A DNA stretch of 64,000 bases from Gloeomargarita lithophora Alchichica-D10 (GTDB taxonomy: Bacteria > Cyanobacteriota > Cyanobacteriia > Gloeomargaritales > Gloeomargaritaceae): contig NZ_CP017675.1 of assembly GCF_001870225.1 (NCBI RefSeq), positions 1,251,796-1,315,795 on the forward strand, read 5' to 3'. Positions 36,354 through 46,837 of the stretch are shown in pieces (the first letter of the stretch is position 1; the number at the start of each line of letters is the position of its first letter). A program made the position numbers and the translations under genes. Below the pieces are notes generated by a model, which was given only the letters and a program-made list of their open reading frames with translations, had not been told where the DNA came from and made no database searches.

Positions 36354-38357
36354 GTGACCCGTGGTGTCTCTTCAACGGCTCAGTTTAATTTTGACCGTCG
36401 GTTATGGCGGCGGTTTATTAAAATTGCCCAACCCTATTTTTACCCCCAGGAACATCGGTTGAATTTTTGGGGCTTTGCCGCTTTGATCCTGGTGTTATTA
36501 ATTGCCGTAGTCTGCATCGCCTTTTTTGTGGCGGTGGGCGGCACGTTGTTAGGGGAATCGTTGGCTCCCGTTTTTGTCAATAAATATGCGGGCGGTTTGG
36601 TTAAACAAGTTAAGGGATTGGTCGCTTCTCCCGCCATATTTTGGGCTGGGGGTGGGTTGATATTCAGTGCCCTTGCGTTTGGGCTAATGCGGCGGGCGGT
36701 GCTACCCCGCTGGAAACAATGGAGTTTGCTAGGATTGCTATTATTTCTCTCTTTTGCGGTGAATGGAGCCAATGTTTCTCTGAGCTATATTTTCCGATTT
36801 ATTGATACCGCTTTGGGCGAAAAAAACCAATCCACATTCTGGCTGAATTTGACCCTCTATGGGGGGCTAATTATTACGGCGATTCCTATTTTGGTAGGTT
36901 ATCGGTTTACCCGCTTGAAGCTGGGTCTATACTGGCGGGAATGGTTGACCCAGAGTTTTCTAAGTGATTATTTTAATGACCGGTCGTACTATGAATTGGA
37001 CTCCAATTCCTCCCATACGGAAATTGATAATCCTGACCAACGGATTGCCGAGGATATTCGTTCTTTTACTTCAGTAACCTTATCCTTTTTGCTCGATGTT
37101 TTGGATACGGTATTGACGCTGATTTCGTTTACGGCCATTCTTTATACCATTTCTAAACCCCTGACCTATGGTTTGTTGCTATATGCCACCGTGGGCACAT
37201 TGATTGCGGTATTGGCGGGTCGTCGTTTGATTAAAATCAACTATGATCAATTACGATTAGAAGCAGATTTTCGCTATGGTATGGTGCATGTCCGGGACAA
37301 TGCGGAATCCATTGCTTTTTACCGGGGAGAAACCCAGGAATTACGGCAGGTCAGCCGCCGCTTTGGTCTGGTGATTGGCAATTTTAACCTGCTGATTATT
37401 TGGCAGGCTTTGATTGATCTATTTCAGTATGGTTATAACTATTTTACCCGTGTAGTTCCCTATGTGATCGTGGCTCCTTTGTATTTCTCCGGCCAAACAG
37501 ATTTGGGCACCATTACCCAGGCGTATATCGCTTTTAGTCAAGTGTTGGGTGCGCTGTCTTTGGTGACCAATCAAATTCAACAAATTTCCAGCTTCGCCGC
37601 CGGGGTAAATCGTTTGGGAGCCTTTGAAGAAGTGTTGTCCCGACCGGATGGATTAGAACCACCGGTGGACAGTCACATTCAAACCCAAACTGCCCAGCAG
37701 TTGAGCATCCAAAGAATGACCCTACTGACCCCCAATTCTGAGCAGGAATTGGTGCGAGATTTGACGGTGAATTTAGCTCCTGATGAGCGGTTATTGATTG
37801 TGGGTGCCAGTGGTGCGGGGAAAAGTTCGATTCTGCGGGCGGTGGCGGGTTTGTGGACCAATGGCAGTGGCATTGTTGTCCGGCCTGAGATTAGCGAAAT
37901 GCTCTTTTTACCCCAACGTCCTTATATGTTATTGGGCACTCTACGGGAACAATTGTTATACCCCAGAAATGAGGAAACTATTACCAATGAGCAACTACAA
38001 CAGGTGCTACAGCGGGTGAATTTACCCTATCTTATGGATCGGTTTAATTGGGATGAGATTCTGGATTGGTCAACGGTTTTGTCGTTGGGGGAACAGCAAC
38101 GACTGGCCTTTGCGCGGGTATTTTTGTATCAACCTCATTATGCGATTTTAGATGAGGCGACGAGTGCTTTGGATGTGACCAATGAACGCCACCTTTATCA
38201 TCAGTTGCAAAGTACGGCGGTGGTGTATTTGAGTGTGGGGCACCGGCCAACATTGGTGGATTATCACCAAAAAGTTTTGGAACTCACTGGTGGGGGTGCA
38301 TGGCAAGTGTTGACGATTGAGGAATATCGCTTAAAATTAGCGCAAATGGTGGGTTGA
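36354..38357 (+). CDS. ABC transporter, SbmA/BacA-like fused permease-ATPase
   Basis: Six or so transmembrane helices in the first 380 residues, then an ATPase domain: Walker A GASGAGKSS, signature LSLGEQQRLAFAR, Walker B YAILDEATSALD. The permease part (FLSDYFNDRSYYELDS ... NPDQRIAEDIRSFT) is of the SbmA/BacA, ABC-D-like type. Start GTG 36354. 667 aa. Substrate unknown: peptides, cobalamin-like compounds and fatty acyl groups are known for relatives. Confidence 0.88.
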   Translation: MTRGVSSTAQFNFDRRLWRRFIKIAQPYFYPQEHRLNFWGFAALILVLLIAVVCIAFFVAVGGTLLGESLAPVFVNKYAGGLVKQVKGLVASPAIFWAGGGLIFSALAFGLMRRAVLPRWKQWSLLGLLLFLSFAVNGANVSLSYIFRFIDTALGEKNQSTFWLNLTLYGGLIITAIPILVGYRFTRLKLGLYWREWLTQSFLSDYFNDRSYYELDSNSSHTEIDNPDQRIAEDIRSFTSVTLSFLLDVLDTVLTLISFTAILYTISKPLTYGLLLYATVGTLIAVLAGRRLIKINYDQLRLEADFRYGMVHVRDNAESIAFYRGETQELRQVSRRFGLVIGNFNLLIIWQALIDLFQYGYNYFTRVVPYVIVAPLYFSGQTDLGTITQAYIAFSQVLGALSLVTNQIQQISSFAAGVNRLGAFEEVLSRPDGLEPPVDSHIQTQTAQQLSIQRMTLLTPNSEQELVRDLTVNLAPDERLLIVGASGAGKSSILRAVAGLWTNGSGIVVRPEISEMLFLPQRPYMLLGTLREQLLYPRNEETITNEQLQQVLQRVNLPYLMDRFNWDEILDWSTVLSLGEQQRLAFARVFLYQPHYAILDEATSALDVTNERHLYHQLQSTAVVYLSVGHRPTLVDYHQKVLELTGGGAWQVLTIEEYRLKLAQMVG

Positions 38358-38465
38358 TCGGTGAAATTCCCGAATATTAGTTTAAGAAATTCTCTGACCT
38401 GGGGTTTGGTATTCGATGATGAACCTAGTCCAAATTAAAATCTTTACCCTGACTTGGCAGTGATT

Positions 38466-39236
38466 ATGGATGTGATTCCGGCGATTGATTTGCTCGATGG
38501 GCAATGTGTCCGTCTGGTGCAAGGGGATTATGAACGGTCGGAAATTTTCAGCAGTGACCCGCTGAAGATGGCGCGGGCTTGGGCAAATCACGGGGCAACT
38601 CGTTTACATTTGGTGGATTTGGACGGGGCAAAAAGCGGCGTGCCGGTACACCTGGGGGTGATTGGGGAGATCATTCAGGACGTGGGGATTCCGGTGCAGG
38701 TGGGGGGCGGCATTCGGGAACCGGAAACGATTGCGGCGCTGGTGGGGCTGGGGGCTGACCGGGTGATCCTAGGAACGGTGGCGGTGAAACAACCGGATTT
38801 GTGCCAACGCTGGTGTGATGCCTATCCCGGCAAAATTTGGGTGAGTGTGGATGCCCGGGCGGGCAAAGTGGCGGTGGCGGGCTGGCAGGAAAGCACGGGG
38901 ATTCCGGTGGGTGACCTGGTGCAGGATTGGGTGCGCTGGGGGGTGGCGGGCTTGATTTACACGGATATTGAACGGGATGGCACTTTGACCGGGCCGGATC
39001 TGGCGGGTTTGCGGGATTTATTGAGTCAGGTGTCGGTGCCGGTGGTGGCCTCCGGGGGGGTCGGCTCGATGACGGATTTACTCTCATTGCTGGCCTTGGA
39101 ACCCCTGGGGCTGACGGGGGTGATTATTGGGAAGGCTCTCTACACCGGGGATATTGACCTGAAACACGCCCTGCAAGCGGTGGGTGCGGGACGGTGGCAG
39201 GATGTGCCCCCGGACGATGGCACCATTTACGCCTAA
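38466..39236 (+). CDS. hisA: Phosphoribosyl-ProFAR isomerase HisA
   Basis: Fourth histidine-pathway step. The (beta/alpha)8 enzyme starts VIPAIDLLDGQCVRLVQGDY with the catalytic Asp, has VQVGGGIREPETI, and the second Asp in YTDIERDGTLTGPD. Start ATG 38466; 256 aa. trpD begins 12 bases later. Confidence 0.95.
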   Translation: MDVIPAIDLLDGQCVRLVQGDYERSEIFSSDPLKMARAWANHGATRLHLVDLDGAKSGVPVHLGVIGEIIQDVGIPVQVGGGIREPETIAALVGLGADRVILGTVAVKQPDLCQRWCDAYPGKIWVSVDARAGKVAVAGWQESTGIPVGDLVQDWVRWGVAGLIYTDIERDGTLTGPDLAGLRDLLSQVSVPVVASGGVGSMTDLLSLLALEPLGLTGVIIGKALYTGDIDLKHALQAVGAGRWQDVPPDDGTIYA

Positions 39237-39248
39237 AGGGAATAGTCA

Positions 39249-40262
39249 ATGGCAATGGTAACGGCACTGCTCCAGCAATTATTAAACCGGGAACCCCTCA
39301 CCCCGACTCAGGCGGAAGCGTTAATGCAGGCGTGGTTAGGGGAGGAATTGCCCCCGGCGTTGGCAGGGGGGATTTTGGTGGCTTTGCAGGCCAAGGGGGT
39401 GACGGCGGCGGAATTGGCGGCGATGGCACAAGTTGTCCAAAATCAGGCGGTTTTACCAAATACTGCCGATTTGCCCCCCTGTTTGGATACCTGTGGCACC
39501 GGGGGGGATGGGGCGGGGACGTTTAATATCTCCACGGCGGTGGCTTTTGTGGCGGCGGCGGCGGGGGTAGCGGTGGCGAAACACGGGAATCGTTCGGCTT
39601 CGAGTCGGGTGGGTTCGGCGGATGTGCTGGAAGCCCTGGGGTTGCGCTTGCATACGGGGGCGGAGCAGGCGGTGGCGGCGTTGCAACAGGTGGGGATTAC
39701 GTTTTTGTTTGCGCCGGGGTGGCATCCGGCGATGAAGGCGGTGGCTCCCCTGCGCCAGACCTTGAAAATTCGCAGTGTATTTAATCTCATCGGCCCGTTG
39801 GTCAATCCCCTGCAACCCCAGTACCAAATGTTGGGGGTCTATCGGGCAGAATTGTTGCCGGTGATGGCGGAAACCTTGCATATCCTGGGGCGCAAGCGGG
39901 CAGTCGTCCTGCATGGCCGAGAAGGCTTGGACGAGGCGGGGCTGGGAGATTGTACCGATATTATCCTGGTGGGCAATGAACGGCAAACCCTTGACCCCCA
40001 GGCGTTGGGACTGACTCCGGCACCCTTGGCGGCCTTGGCGGGGGGGGATGTGGCGGCCAATGCGGCCATTTTGCAGAACGTTTTGCAAGGGCGGGGTAGC
40101 CGTGCCCAGCAGGACGTGGTTGCCCTGAACAGTGGCCTCGCCCTTTGGACCGCCGAGCGGGTGAATACCATCGGAGCGGGGGTAACGATTGCCCAGGACA
40201 TTCTCACCAGTGGGTGCGCCTGGGATAAATTGCACGCCCTCGTCCAGTTGAGCCAAACCTGA
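39249..40262 (+). CDS. trpD: Anthranilate phosphoribosyltransferase
   Basis: Second step of tryptophan synthesis. The PRPP loop is [17 protein letters not shown], followed by [21 protein letters not shown]. 337 aa. Downstream of hisA with a 12-base gap and the same direction. Confidence 0.95.
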   Translation: MAMVTALLQQLLNREPLTPTQAEALMQAWLGEELPPALAGGILVALQAKGVTAAELAAMAQVVQNQAVLPNTADLPPCLDTCGTGGDGAGTFNISTAVAFVAAAAGVAVAKHGNRSASSRVGSADVLEALGLRLHTGAEQAVAALQQVGITFLFAPGWHPAMKAVAPLRQTLKIRSVFNLIGPLVNPLQPQYQMLGVYRAELLPVMAETLHILGRKRAVVLHGREGLDEAGLGDCTDIILVGNERQTLDPQALGLTPAPLAALAGGDVAANAAILQNVLQGRGSRAQQDVVALNSGLALWTAERVNTIGAGVTIAQDILTSGCAWDKLHALVQLSQT

Positions 40263-40359
40263 TGCCGCCCATTAACAAAACTTTATTATGCTTCTCATTC
40301 TGTCGTATAGTGAACAATAGGGTTGTGGTTGCCCAGTTGTATTGGAGGAGTTGACGTTC

Positions 40360-41268
40360 ATGGTTGCGACGCCGGTGTTGCGCCTGCCGCCCAAGGAATT
40401 TTTGGTTGCCCCCCCAGCCCTGGTCAATCCCACGGTCGGGATATTTGGTTTATCCCTGGCGTTGCTGGTCACGGCCACCTTGGGGTATTGGTGTTGGGGG
40501 TGGTGGGCGCCGGTCTGTTTTGGGTTTAATGTGTTGGCCCTGCATTTGGCGGGGACGGTGATCCATGATGCTTCCCACCAGGCGGCTCACCGCCATCCCT
40601 GGCTCAATGCGGCTCTAGGCCATGCCAGTGCCCTGATGTTGGGGTTTACGTTTCCGGTATTTACCCGGGTGCATATTCAGCACCACGCCCATGTGAATGA
40701 CCCGGAGAATGACCCGGATCATTTTGTTTCCACCGGCGGGCCGTTGTGGTTGATTGCCGCCCGGTTTTTTTATCACGAAATTTATTTTTTCCAACGCCGG
40801 TTGTGGCAAAAATACGAACTGTGGGAATGGGCAATCAGCCGCTTGATCGTGGCCGGGGTCATTTGGTCGGCCAATCACTACGGTTTTTTGGGTTATATTA
40901 TGAATTTTTGGTTTTCCCCCGCCCTGGTGGTGGGGTTAGCCCTGGGGTTATTTTTTGATTATTTGCCCCACCGTCCCTTCCAGGAACAAGGCCGCTGGAC
41001 GAACGCCCGGGTTTATCCCAGTCCGATTTTGAATTGCTTAATTCTCGGCCAAAACTATCATCTCATTCACCATCTATGGCCTTCAATTCCCTGGTACCAT
41101 TACCAACGGGTTTATCATTTGATGCAGGCCACTTTAACGGCGCACGGTTCTCCCCAAACCCTGGGCTTATTTGAACCCAAAAGTTTTTTAGAATTTATGT
41201 ACGACCTGTTTATTGGCATTCGTTGGCACGGGACAAACGAGCCGCAATCGCCGCACAAATCTGGGTAA
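40360..41268 (+). CDS. crtR: Beta-carotene hydroxylase CrtR
   Basis: Diiron membrane hydroxylase making zeaxanthin. The histidine motifs are HDASHQAAH, HIQHHAHVNDPENDPDH and HLIHHLWP, with a fourth His near PHRPF. Several hydrophobic helices. Start ATG 40360 after GGAGGAG; an in-frame ATG at 40342 covers that ribosome site. 302 aa. The 3' end overlaps the convergent tmk gene by 59 bases. Confidence 0.93.
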   Translation: MVATPVLRLPPKEFLVAPPALVNPTVGIFGLSLALLVTATLGYWCWGWWAPVCFGFNVLALHLAGTVIHDASHQAAHRHPWLNAALGHASALMLGFTFPVFTRVHIQHHAHVNDPENDPDHFVSTGGPLWLIAARFFYHEIYFFQRRLWQKYELWEWAISRLIVAGVIWSANHYGFLGYIMNFWFSPALVVGLALGLFFDYLPHRPFQEQGRWTNARVYPSPILNCLILGQNYHLIHHLWPSIPWYHYQRVYHLMQATLTAHGSPQTLGLFEPKSFLEFMYDLFIGIRWHGTNEPQSPHKSG

Positions 41269-41839
41269 ATACTTGCTCAACCGGCAATTCCCCCGCAATC
41301 CGCACCAGCCGTTCCGGGTATTGGGTAGTGAGATGTTGATAACCAGAGCGTACCCGTTCGTGAAAGGCTAGGGATTCCCGTTCCATCTGGTCTAAAACCC
41401 CCCGTTTCTTGGCTCTGGCTAAACCGATAGGAACCGGCACATCCAACCACAGGGTCAAATCCGGGGTTAAACCCCCCGTAGCCAGGGCATTCACCTGGTC
41501 AATCAGGGTCAAACTCAACCCCCGCCCATAGCCCTGGTAGGCCACCGTGGAATCCGTGTAACGGTCGCAGAGAATGATTTTATTACTTTGTAATGCGGGT
41601 TGCAATACTTCAGCCACATGGGTTGCCCGGTCAGCGGCATAGAGCAATAATTCCGTGCGCTGGGGGAGCGTGTGCTGAAGCAGTAATGTTCGCAGGGATT
41701 GTCCCAGGGGTGTGCCCCCCGGCTCATGGGTGATGAGTACGTCATAGCCCTGTTTGCTCAACCATTTGGCGAGAAGCTGGGTTTGGGTGGTTTTGCCCGC
41801 ACCTTCAATGCCTTCGAGGGAGATAAACCAACCGGTCAT
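41210..41839 (-). CDS. tmk: Thymidylate kinase
   Basis: dTMP to dTDP. Walker A GIEGAGKTT is at residues 10-18, and the DRYTDSTVAYQGYGRG block is present. 209 aa. It overlaps the end of crtR by 59 bases, tail to tail. Confidence 0.94.
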   Translation of the reverse strand: MTGWFISLEGIEGAGKTTQTQLLAKWLSKQGYDVLITHEPGGTPLGQSLRTLLLQHTLPQRTELLLYAADRATHVAEVLQPALQSNKIILCDRYTDSTVAYQGYGRGLSLTLIDQVNALATGGLTPDLTLWLDVPVPIGLARAKKRGVLDQMERESLAFHERVRSGYQHLTTQYPERLVRIAGELPVEQVFTQICAAIAARLSRANECQ

Positions 41840-41887
41840 GGGCGCAATCGAGAGCGAAGGCCATCATGTTAATATATCCGAATGCGT

Positions 41888-41959
<72 letters not shown>

Positions 41960-42096
41960 TTGTGAATCGGTTTCCGGCGGTTTAACGCCACCTTTGGATA
42001 GGGCTTCCTCTGCGATGCTGGGGATAGCAGGTATCGCAGAATTGGTGAAGTCTGGGGGTGTAGATTAGACCGGGCATAACCCACCCCCCAGGGGTA

Positions 42097-42855
42097 CTAA
42101 AGATTTCCAGCCAGGGGTTCTTGGGCTACCTTATCCAGCCCTTCCATGCGCAGGAGGGACATCCAGTCGGTTTGCAGATTGGCATTCCCCGGTTGGGCTT
42201 GGCGCAATGCCGCTAAAGAAGCCAGGGTTTCGTGCCACAAACCGGCACTGGCGTAAATGTAGGGGCGGTCGCTGGCGGGAGCCTGTTGCAGTTGCCGTTG
42301 CAGATTCTCCGGCATGGCCACCCGTTGCACCCAACCTTGCACATACAAGTCGGCGGTGCGGTCTCTGGGGTCACAAATCACCGACAGGTACCACTGGTAG
42401 GTTTGTCCCACCGCCAGTTCCGGGGCATTGCTGGGCAATTCCACCCGCACGATCCCGGATTGGTTGATTTTGCTGGTGCTTTGGTAGAGTTCTGCCCCCC
42501 GGCTGTCCTGAAGCAAAAACTCAACGCTCCGGCCTTCGGTGGGCGGCATATAGAAGAACAAACTCGGACGAGCGGCGGCGGTCAACCCCAGGTTGGAACT
42601 GGGCAAGAGGGCGGTTAACCGTTGGCTGCTAAAGGGACACACGGCACCCCGGGCGGCACCCCCTTCCCGGTTGGCGGGCAATCCCCCGGCGGGCGGCACA
42701 AACCCGGTTACGGCGGTGGTACTGGTGGTGGGTCGTTTTTGACCCCATTCCAGGAGACGGCCAGCCCAGTTTTGGAGCGGATTGGCTTGGGCGGGAGCCG
42801 CCGCCAAGGTCATCGCCAGGGTGGTGGCGGTCAAAAAAGATTGGAGGCGAGCCAT
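42097..42855 (-). CDS. DUF928 exported protein
   Basis: 252 aa from ATG 42855, with a signal peptide (SFLTATTLAMTLAAAPAQA). The mature part has the DUF928 features: PSLFFYMPP, YQWYLSVICDPRDRTADLY and LRQAQPGNANLQTDWMSLL. Periplasmic or surface, function unknown. Confidence 0.85.
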   Translation of the reverse strand: MARLQSFLTATTLAMTLAAAPAQANPLQNWAGRLLEWGQKRPTTSTTAVTGFVPPAGGLPANREGGAARGAVCPFSSQRLTALLPSSNLGLTAAARPSLFFYMPPTEGRSVEFLLQDSRGAELYQSTSKINQSGIVRVELPSNAPELAVGQTYQWYLSVICDPRDRTADLYVQGWVQRVAMPENLQRQLQQAPASDRPYIYASAGLWHETLASLAALRQAQPGNANLQTDWMSLLRMEGLDKVAQEPLAGNL

Positions 42856-43027
42856 GATGAGAACACTCCTAAAAAAATTGAACATTGATGATTCTGGACT
42901 GCTGATGGTACGAAGTCGGACATCGGTTGGATGTTCCAGACCTTCGCTCTTGATCCTAGATTAGCGGAGGGGACTGGGATAAACAGTGATGGGGATAAAT
43001 CAATGCCGGTGATTTGGCGCACCAGGG

Positions 43028-43056
43028 GCTATGGCTACGCCACGCAAGCTATAGGA
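43028..43056. repeat. Short cyanobacterial repeat
   Basis: GCTATGGCTACGCCACGCAA followed by GCTATAG, a variant of the short repeat also at 15121-15145, 31788-31813 and 62440-62466. It lies just upstream of purB. Confidence 0.6.
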
Positions 43057-43083
43057 TAGAACTGCTGTGCTGGAATAATCCCG

Positions 43084-44379
43084 GTGATCGAACGCTACAC
43101 CCTCCCCGCAATGGGGCAACTGTGGACGGATGAGTACAAGTTTCACACCTGGCTAGACGTGGAATTGGCGGTGTGTGAAGCCCAAACCACCCTGGGGCAA
43201 ATCCCAGGAGAAGTCATGCACCAGATTCGCCAGCGGGCGCAGTTTGACCCGCAACGGATTCAAGAAATCGAGCAAACAGTGCGCCATGATGTGATTGCTT
43301 TTTTAACAAATCTTAATGAATCCCTGGGGGATGCGGGGCGGTATGTGCATCTGGGGTTGACCAGTTCGGATGTGCTGGACACGGGGTTGGCGTTGCAGTT
43401 GGTGGGCAGTTTGGAGGTGATTTTGGCGCAGGTGGAGCCATTGATCCAGGTGGTGCGGCATCAGGCACAGCGGCATCGGGACACGGTGATGGTAGGGCGT
43501 TCCCACGGCATTCACGCCGAACCGATCACCTTTGGGTTTAAGTTGGCGGGCTGGTTGGCGGAGTTGTTGCGGCAAAGGGAGCGGTTGACCCGTCTGCGGA
43601 GCCAGGTGGGGGTGGGGAAAATTTCTGGGGCGGTGGGCACCTACGCTCACCTTGACCCGCGGGTGGAAGCCCTGGCCTGTCAGAGTTTGGGCTTAGCTCC
43701 CGACTGTGCCTCGACCCAGGTGATTAGCCGAGACCGCCATGCGGAATACCTCCAGGGTTTGGCCTTGTTGGGGGCTTCTTTAGAGCGGTTTGCGGTGGAA
43801 ATTCGCCACCTACAACGGACAGAAGTGCTGGAGGTGGAGGAGTTTTTTGCACCGGGGCAAAAGGGGTCATCCGCCATGCCCCACAAACGCAATCCGATTC
43901 GTTCTGAGCGGTTGACGGGTTTGGCGCGGTTATTGCGGGGGTATGCCGCCGCCGGTTTGGAAAATGTTGCCCTGTGGCACGAGCGGGATATTTCCCACAG
44001 TGCGGTGGAGCGGGTGGCCCTGGGGGATGCGAGTATTGTGGTGCATTTTATGTTGGTAGAATTGACGGATTTAGTGCAAACATTACAGATTTATCCTGAG
44101 AATATGCGCCGGAATTTGTATCACTATGGGGGGGTAATTTTTAGCCAGCAGGTGTTGTTATCCTTGGTGCAACAGGGGATGAGTCGGGAAGATGCCTATC
44201 AATTAGTCCAAAGCCTTGCCCATCAAGCCTGGAATCGGGAGGGGGGCGATTTTCGGGCTTTGGTTGAGCAGTCTGCCACGGTGCAAAATCATTTATCCCC
44301 GGCGGCAATTGCCATGTGTTTTGACCCCACCAATCATTTACAGCATTTGGATGCTATTTATCAACGTTTGAACATTTGA
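43084..44379 (+). CDS. purB: Adenylosuccinate lyase
   Basis: Cleaves SAICAR and adenylosuccinate in purine synthesis. The signature loop GSSAMPHKRNPIRSE with the catalytic Ser, and the GRSHGIHAEPITFG His block, are present. Start GTG 43084; 431 aa is the normal length. Confidence 0.96.
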   Translation: MIERYTLPAMGQLWTDEYKFHTWLDVELAVCEAQTTLGQIPGEVMHQIRQRAQFDPQRIQEIEQTVRHDVIAFLTNLNESLGDAGRYVHLGLTSSDVLDTGLALQLVGSLEVILAQVEPLIQVVRHQAQRHRDTVMVGRSHGIHAEPITFGFKLAGWLAELLRQRERLTRLRSQVGVGKISGAVGTYAHLDPRVEALACQSLGLAPDCASTQVISRDRHAEYLQGLALLGASLERFAVEIRHLQRTEVLEVEEFFAPGQKGSSAMPHKRNPIRSERLTGLARLLRGYAAAGLENVALWHERDISHSAVERVALGDASIVVHFMLVELTDLVQTLQIYPENMRRNLYHYGGVIFSQQVLLSLVQQGMSREDAYQLVQSLAHQAWNREGGDFRALVEQSATVQNHLSPAAIAMCFDPTNHLQHLDAIYQRLNI

Positions 44380-44499
44380 TTCGGTCTGGGATGGGGGGTG
44401 TCTCATTTACTGAAATTTGATTAAAATCGCTTGTAAGGGTATCAGGGCAGAGGCGGTTTTCCGGTTCGCTTGACCCAGATTTCATGGGGGATTTACCGT

Positions 44500-46239
44500 A
44501 TGTCCAGGTTATTGGTGACGCAGTATCAGGCCGAGGTCGAAAAAGTTATTCGCTACGGGGGGTCGAAAAAAGAGACCAGTATTCGCAATGCGTTTGAGCG
44601 GCTGTTGAATGATTATTGCCAGCCCCGCAATTACCTATTGATCCCTGAATTGGACTATAAAACCCGGTTTAATACGACGGTTTTTCCCGACGGCACTATC
44701 AAAGATGCGATTCGGCTAGAGCATGGCTGGTGGGAAAGCAAGGACGAGTACGACCGTCTGGATGAAGAGATTGAAAAGAAGTTTGAGCAGGGCTACCCGG
44801 ATGAGAATATTTTGTTTGAGGATTCTCAGACAGCGGTGCTAATTCAGCATCGTCAGGAAGTCGCCCGGGTTTCGATGCAGGATGCCGGGGCACTGGATAA
44901 TCTACTGAATTTCTTTGTGGATTATGAACGTCCAGAAGTTAGGGATTTTCGGGCGGCAATTTTCAAATTCAAGGCGGACATTCCCCACATTTTGGTAACT
45001 CTGCGTGACCTACTTACGCAACAAGAAGCGAGTAATTCCCAGTTTCAGGAACGGCGGCATAGGTTTTTAGCAATGTGTCGCCAATCCATCAACCCAGAAA
45101 TCGCAATTACTGATGTGCATGAAATGCTAATTCAGCACATTCTCACGGAGGATATTTTCACTAACATTTTCCATGAGTCCCAATTTCATCGGGAAAATAA
45201 TATCGCTGGCGAATTGGCAGAGATTATCAACACATTCTTTACGGGAGCGACCCGCAAAAATACATTAAAAAGTATTGAACATTATTATGCAGTAATTCGA
45301 CGTAAATCGGAGAATATCGCCAATCACCACGAAAAGCAAAAGTTTCTCAAGGCGGTGTACGAAAATTTCTACAAAGCCTACAATCCCAATGCGGCGGATC
45401 GCCTGGGCATCGTTTATACCCCCAATGAAATTGTGCGCTTTATGATTGAAAGTGCGGATTATCTGGTGCATGAACATTTTGGTAGATTATTGAGCGATCC
45501 GGGGGTGGAAATTTTAGACCCTTGCACCGGCACAGGAACCTATGTAACGGAACTAATTGAATACATTTCCGCTCATAAATTAGAACATAAATATAAATAT
45601 GAAATTCATTGTAATGAGTTGGCGATTCTACCCTACTATATTGCCAATTTGAATATTGAATTTACTTATCAACAAAAGATGGGTAAATATGAAGAATTTA
45701 AGAGCATTTGTTTGGTAGATAGCCTGGATCATTGCAGTGCAAAAGGACACCAGTTCGATCTTTTTGCTATGACTGTGCAGAATACAGCTCGGATTCAACA
45801 GCAAAATGAAAAAACGATTTCTGTAATTATTGGCAACCCGCCCTACAATGCTCATCAGGAAAATTTTAACCAACGTAATGCCAACCGCCCTTATCAAATG
45901 ATTGATAAAGCCATCAAAGAAACGTATATCAAAGAAGGAACTGCCCAAAATCAGATTGTTGTTTACGATATGTACACGCGCTTTTTGCGGTGGGCATCGG
46001 ATAGGTTAGGGCAAAATGGCTTAATTGCATTCATTATCAATCGGTCATTTATTGATGCTAAAACCTTTGATGGATTTCGTAAATGTATCGAAAGTGAATT
46101 TGATTATGCCTATATTGTTGATACACAATCGGATGTACGCAATAATCCTAAAATATCTGGCACAAAAAATAATGTATTTGGGATTCAAACTGGTATTGCC
46201 GTGATATTCTTAGTACGAAAGCGTAAGGAGAAAAAGTGA
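44500..46239 (+). CDS. Type IIG restriction-modification enzyme, nuclease-methyltransferase half
   Basis: 579 aa. A PD-(D/E)xK-like nuclease pattern (PDG at 63-65, D69, then WESK with E79 and K81) starts the protein. The N6-adenine methylase follows: TPNEIVRFM (308-316), motif I DPCTGTGTY (340-348), motif IV NPPY (446-449). It ends FLVRKRKEKK, where full-length homologues would run on into the specificity domain. Here the stop TGA overlaps the start of an antitoxin gene, and the specificity part is a separate gene after vapBC. ATG 44500 follows a GGGGG ribosome site; a TTG at 44470 is in frame. AT-rich, unlike its neighbours. Confidence 0.85.
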   Translation: MSRLLVTQYQAEVEKVIRYGGSKKETSIRNAFERLLNDYCQPRNYLLIPELDYKTRFNTTVFPDGTIKDAIRLEHGWWESKDEYDRLDEEIEKKFEQGYPDENILFEDSQTAVLIQHRQEVARVSMQDAGALDNLLNFFVDYERPEVRDFRAAIFKFKADIPHILVTLRDLLTQQEASNSQFQERRHRFLAMCRQSINPEIAITDVHEMLIQHILTEDIFTNIFHESQFHRENNIAGELAEIINTFFTGATRKNTLKSIEHYYAVIRRKSENIANHHEKQKFLKAVYENFYKAYNPNAADRLGIVYTPNEIVRFMIESADYLVHEHFGRLLSDPGVEILDPCTGTGTYVTELIEYISAHKLEHKYKYEIHCNELAILPYYIANLNIEFTYQQKMGKYEEFKSICLVDSLDHCSAKGHQFDLFAMTVQNTARIQQQNEKTISVIIGNPPYNAHQENFNQRNANRPYQMIDKAIKETYIKEGTAQNQIVVYDMYTRFLRWASDRLGQNGLIAFIINRSFIDAKTFDGFRKCIESEFDYAYIVDTQSDVRNNPKISGTKNNVFGIQTGIAVIFLVRKRKEKK

Positions 46240-46460
46240 TGACAACAGATACCGAGATTTTACAAACGATTACGCAAATGCCGGAGTCTCTAAAACAGGA
46301 AGTTTTACACTATGCCAAGTATTTGATTGAAAACTATACAGAATCTAAAAATGGGGAGAAAGAACCAAGAAAGAAACGTCGAGCGGGTAGCTTGAAAGGG
46401 AAAATTTGGATGGCGGATGATTTTGATGCGCCTCTCGAAGATTTGAAGGACTATATGTGA
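46239..46460 (+). CDS. vapB: DUF2281 antitoxin within the R-M operon
   Basis: A 73-aa protein (MTTDTEILQTITQMPESLKQ EVLHYAKYL...) ending in a charged tail with KRRAGSLKGKIWMADDFDAP, the arrangement of DUF2281-type antitoxins partnered with PIN toxins. ATG 46239 shares its A with the methylase stop (TGATG). Its TGA shares a base with the vapC start in the same way. Confidence 0.85.
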   Translation: MTTDTEILQTITQMPESLKQEVLHYAKYLIENYTESKNGEKEPRKKRRAGSLKGKIWMADDFDAPLEDLKDYM

Positions 46461-46837
46461 TGTTGTTAGATACTCATACTTTATTGTGGTTTTTGAATGA
46501 TGATCCAAAATTACCCTCAGCCGTCAGGGAAATGATTGAAAGCGGTGATGAGATTGTAGTGAGCATTATTTCACTTTGGGAAATTGCAATAAAGTTTTCT
46601 ATTAAGAAATTAGAACTGCAATTTGATTTTCAGGAACTACCGAATTTATTAGATGAACTCGAAGTACGAGTGCTAACGCTTTCTTTTGAAGATATAAATA
46701 GCTATATTAGATTACCGCTTCACCACCGCGATCCATTTGATCGCATTTTGATTGCTCAGGCGATTAACCATTCTTTCGCAATCGTCAGCGCTGATGCTGT
46801 ATTTGATGCTTATCCAATTCAGCGGGTGTGGGCATGA
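46460..46837 (+). CDS. vapC: PIN-domain toxin VapC within the R-M operon
   Basis: 125 aa. LLDTHTLLWFL, SLWEIAIK, HHRDPFDRILIAQA and VSADAVFDAY are the four acidic PIN blocks, in the subfamily that pairs with DUF2281 antitoxins. ATG 46460 is one-base coupled to the antitoxin. The TGA stop overlaps the ATG of the specificity half (ATGA), so all four genes are translationally coupled. Confidence 0.88.
   Translation: MLLDTHTLLWFLNDDPKLPSAVREMIESGDEIVVSIISLWEIAIKFSIKKLELQFDFQELPNLLDELEVRVLTLSFEDINSYIRLPLHHRDPFDRILIAQAINHSFAIVSADAVFDAYPIQRVWA

Noticed and set aside
46239-46837. Integron cassette for the R-M vapBC
   Set aside because: No space for an attC site: the vapC stop overlaps the next start codon.
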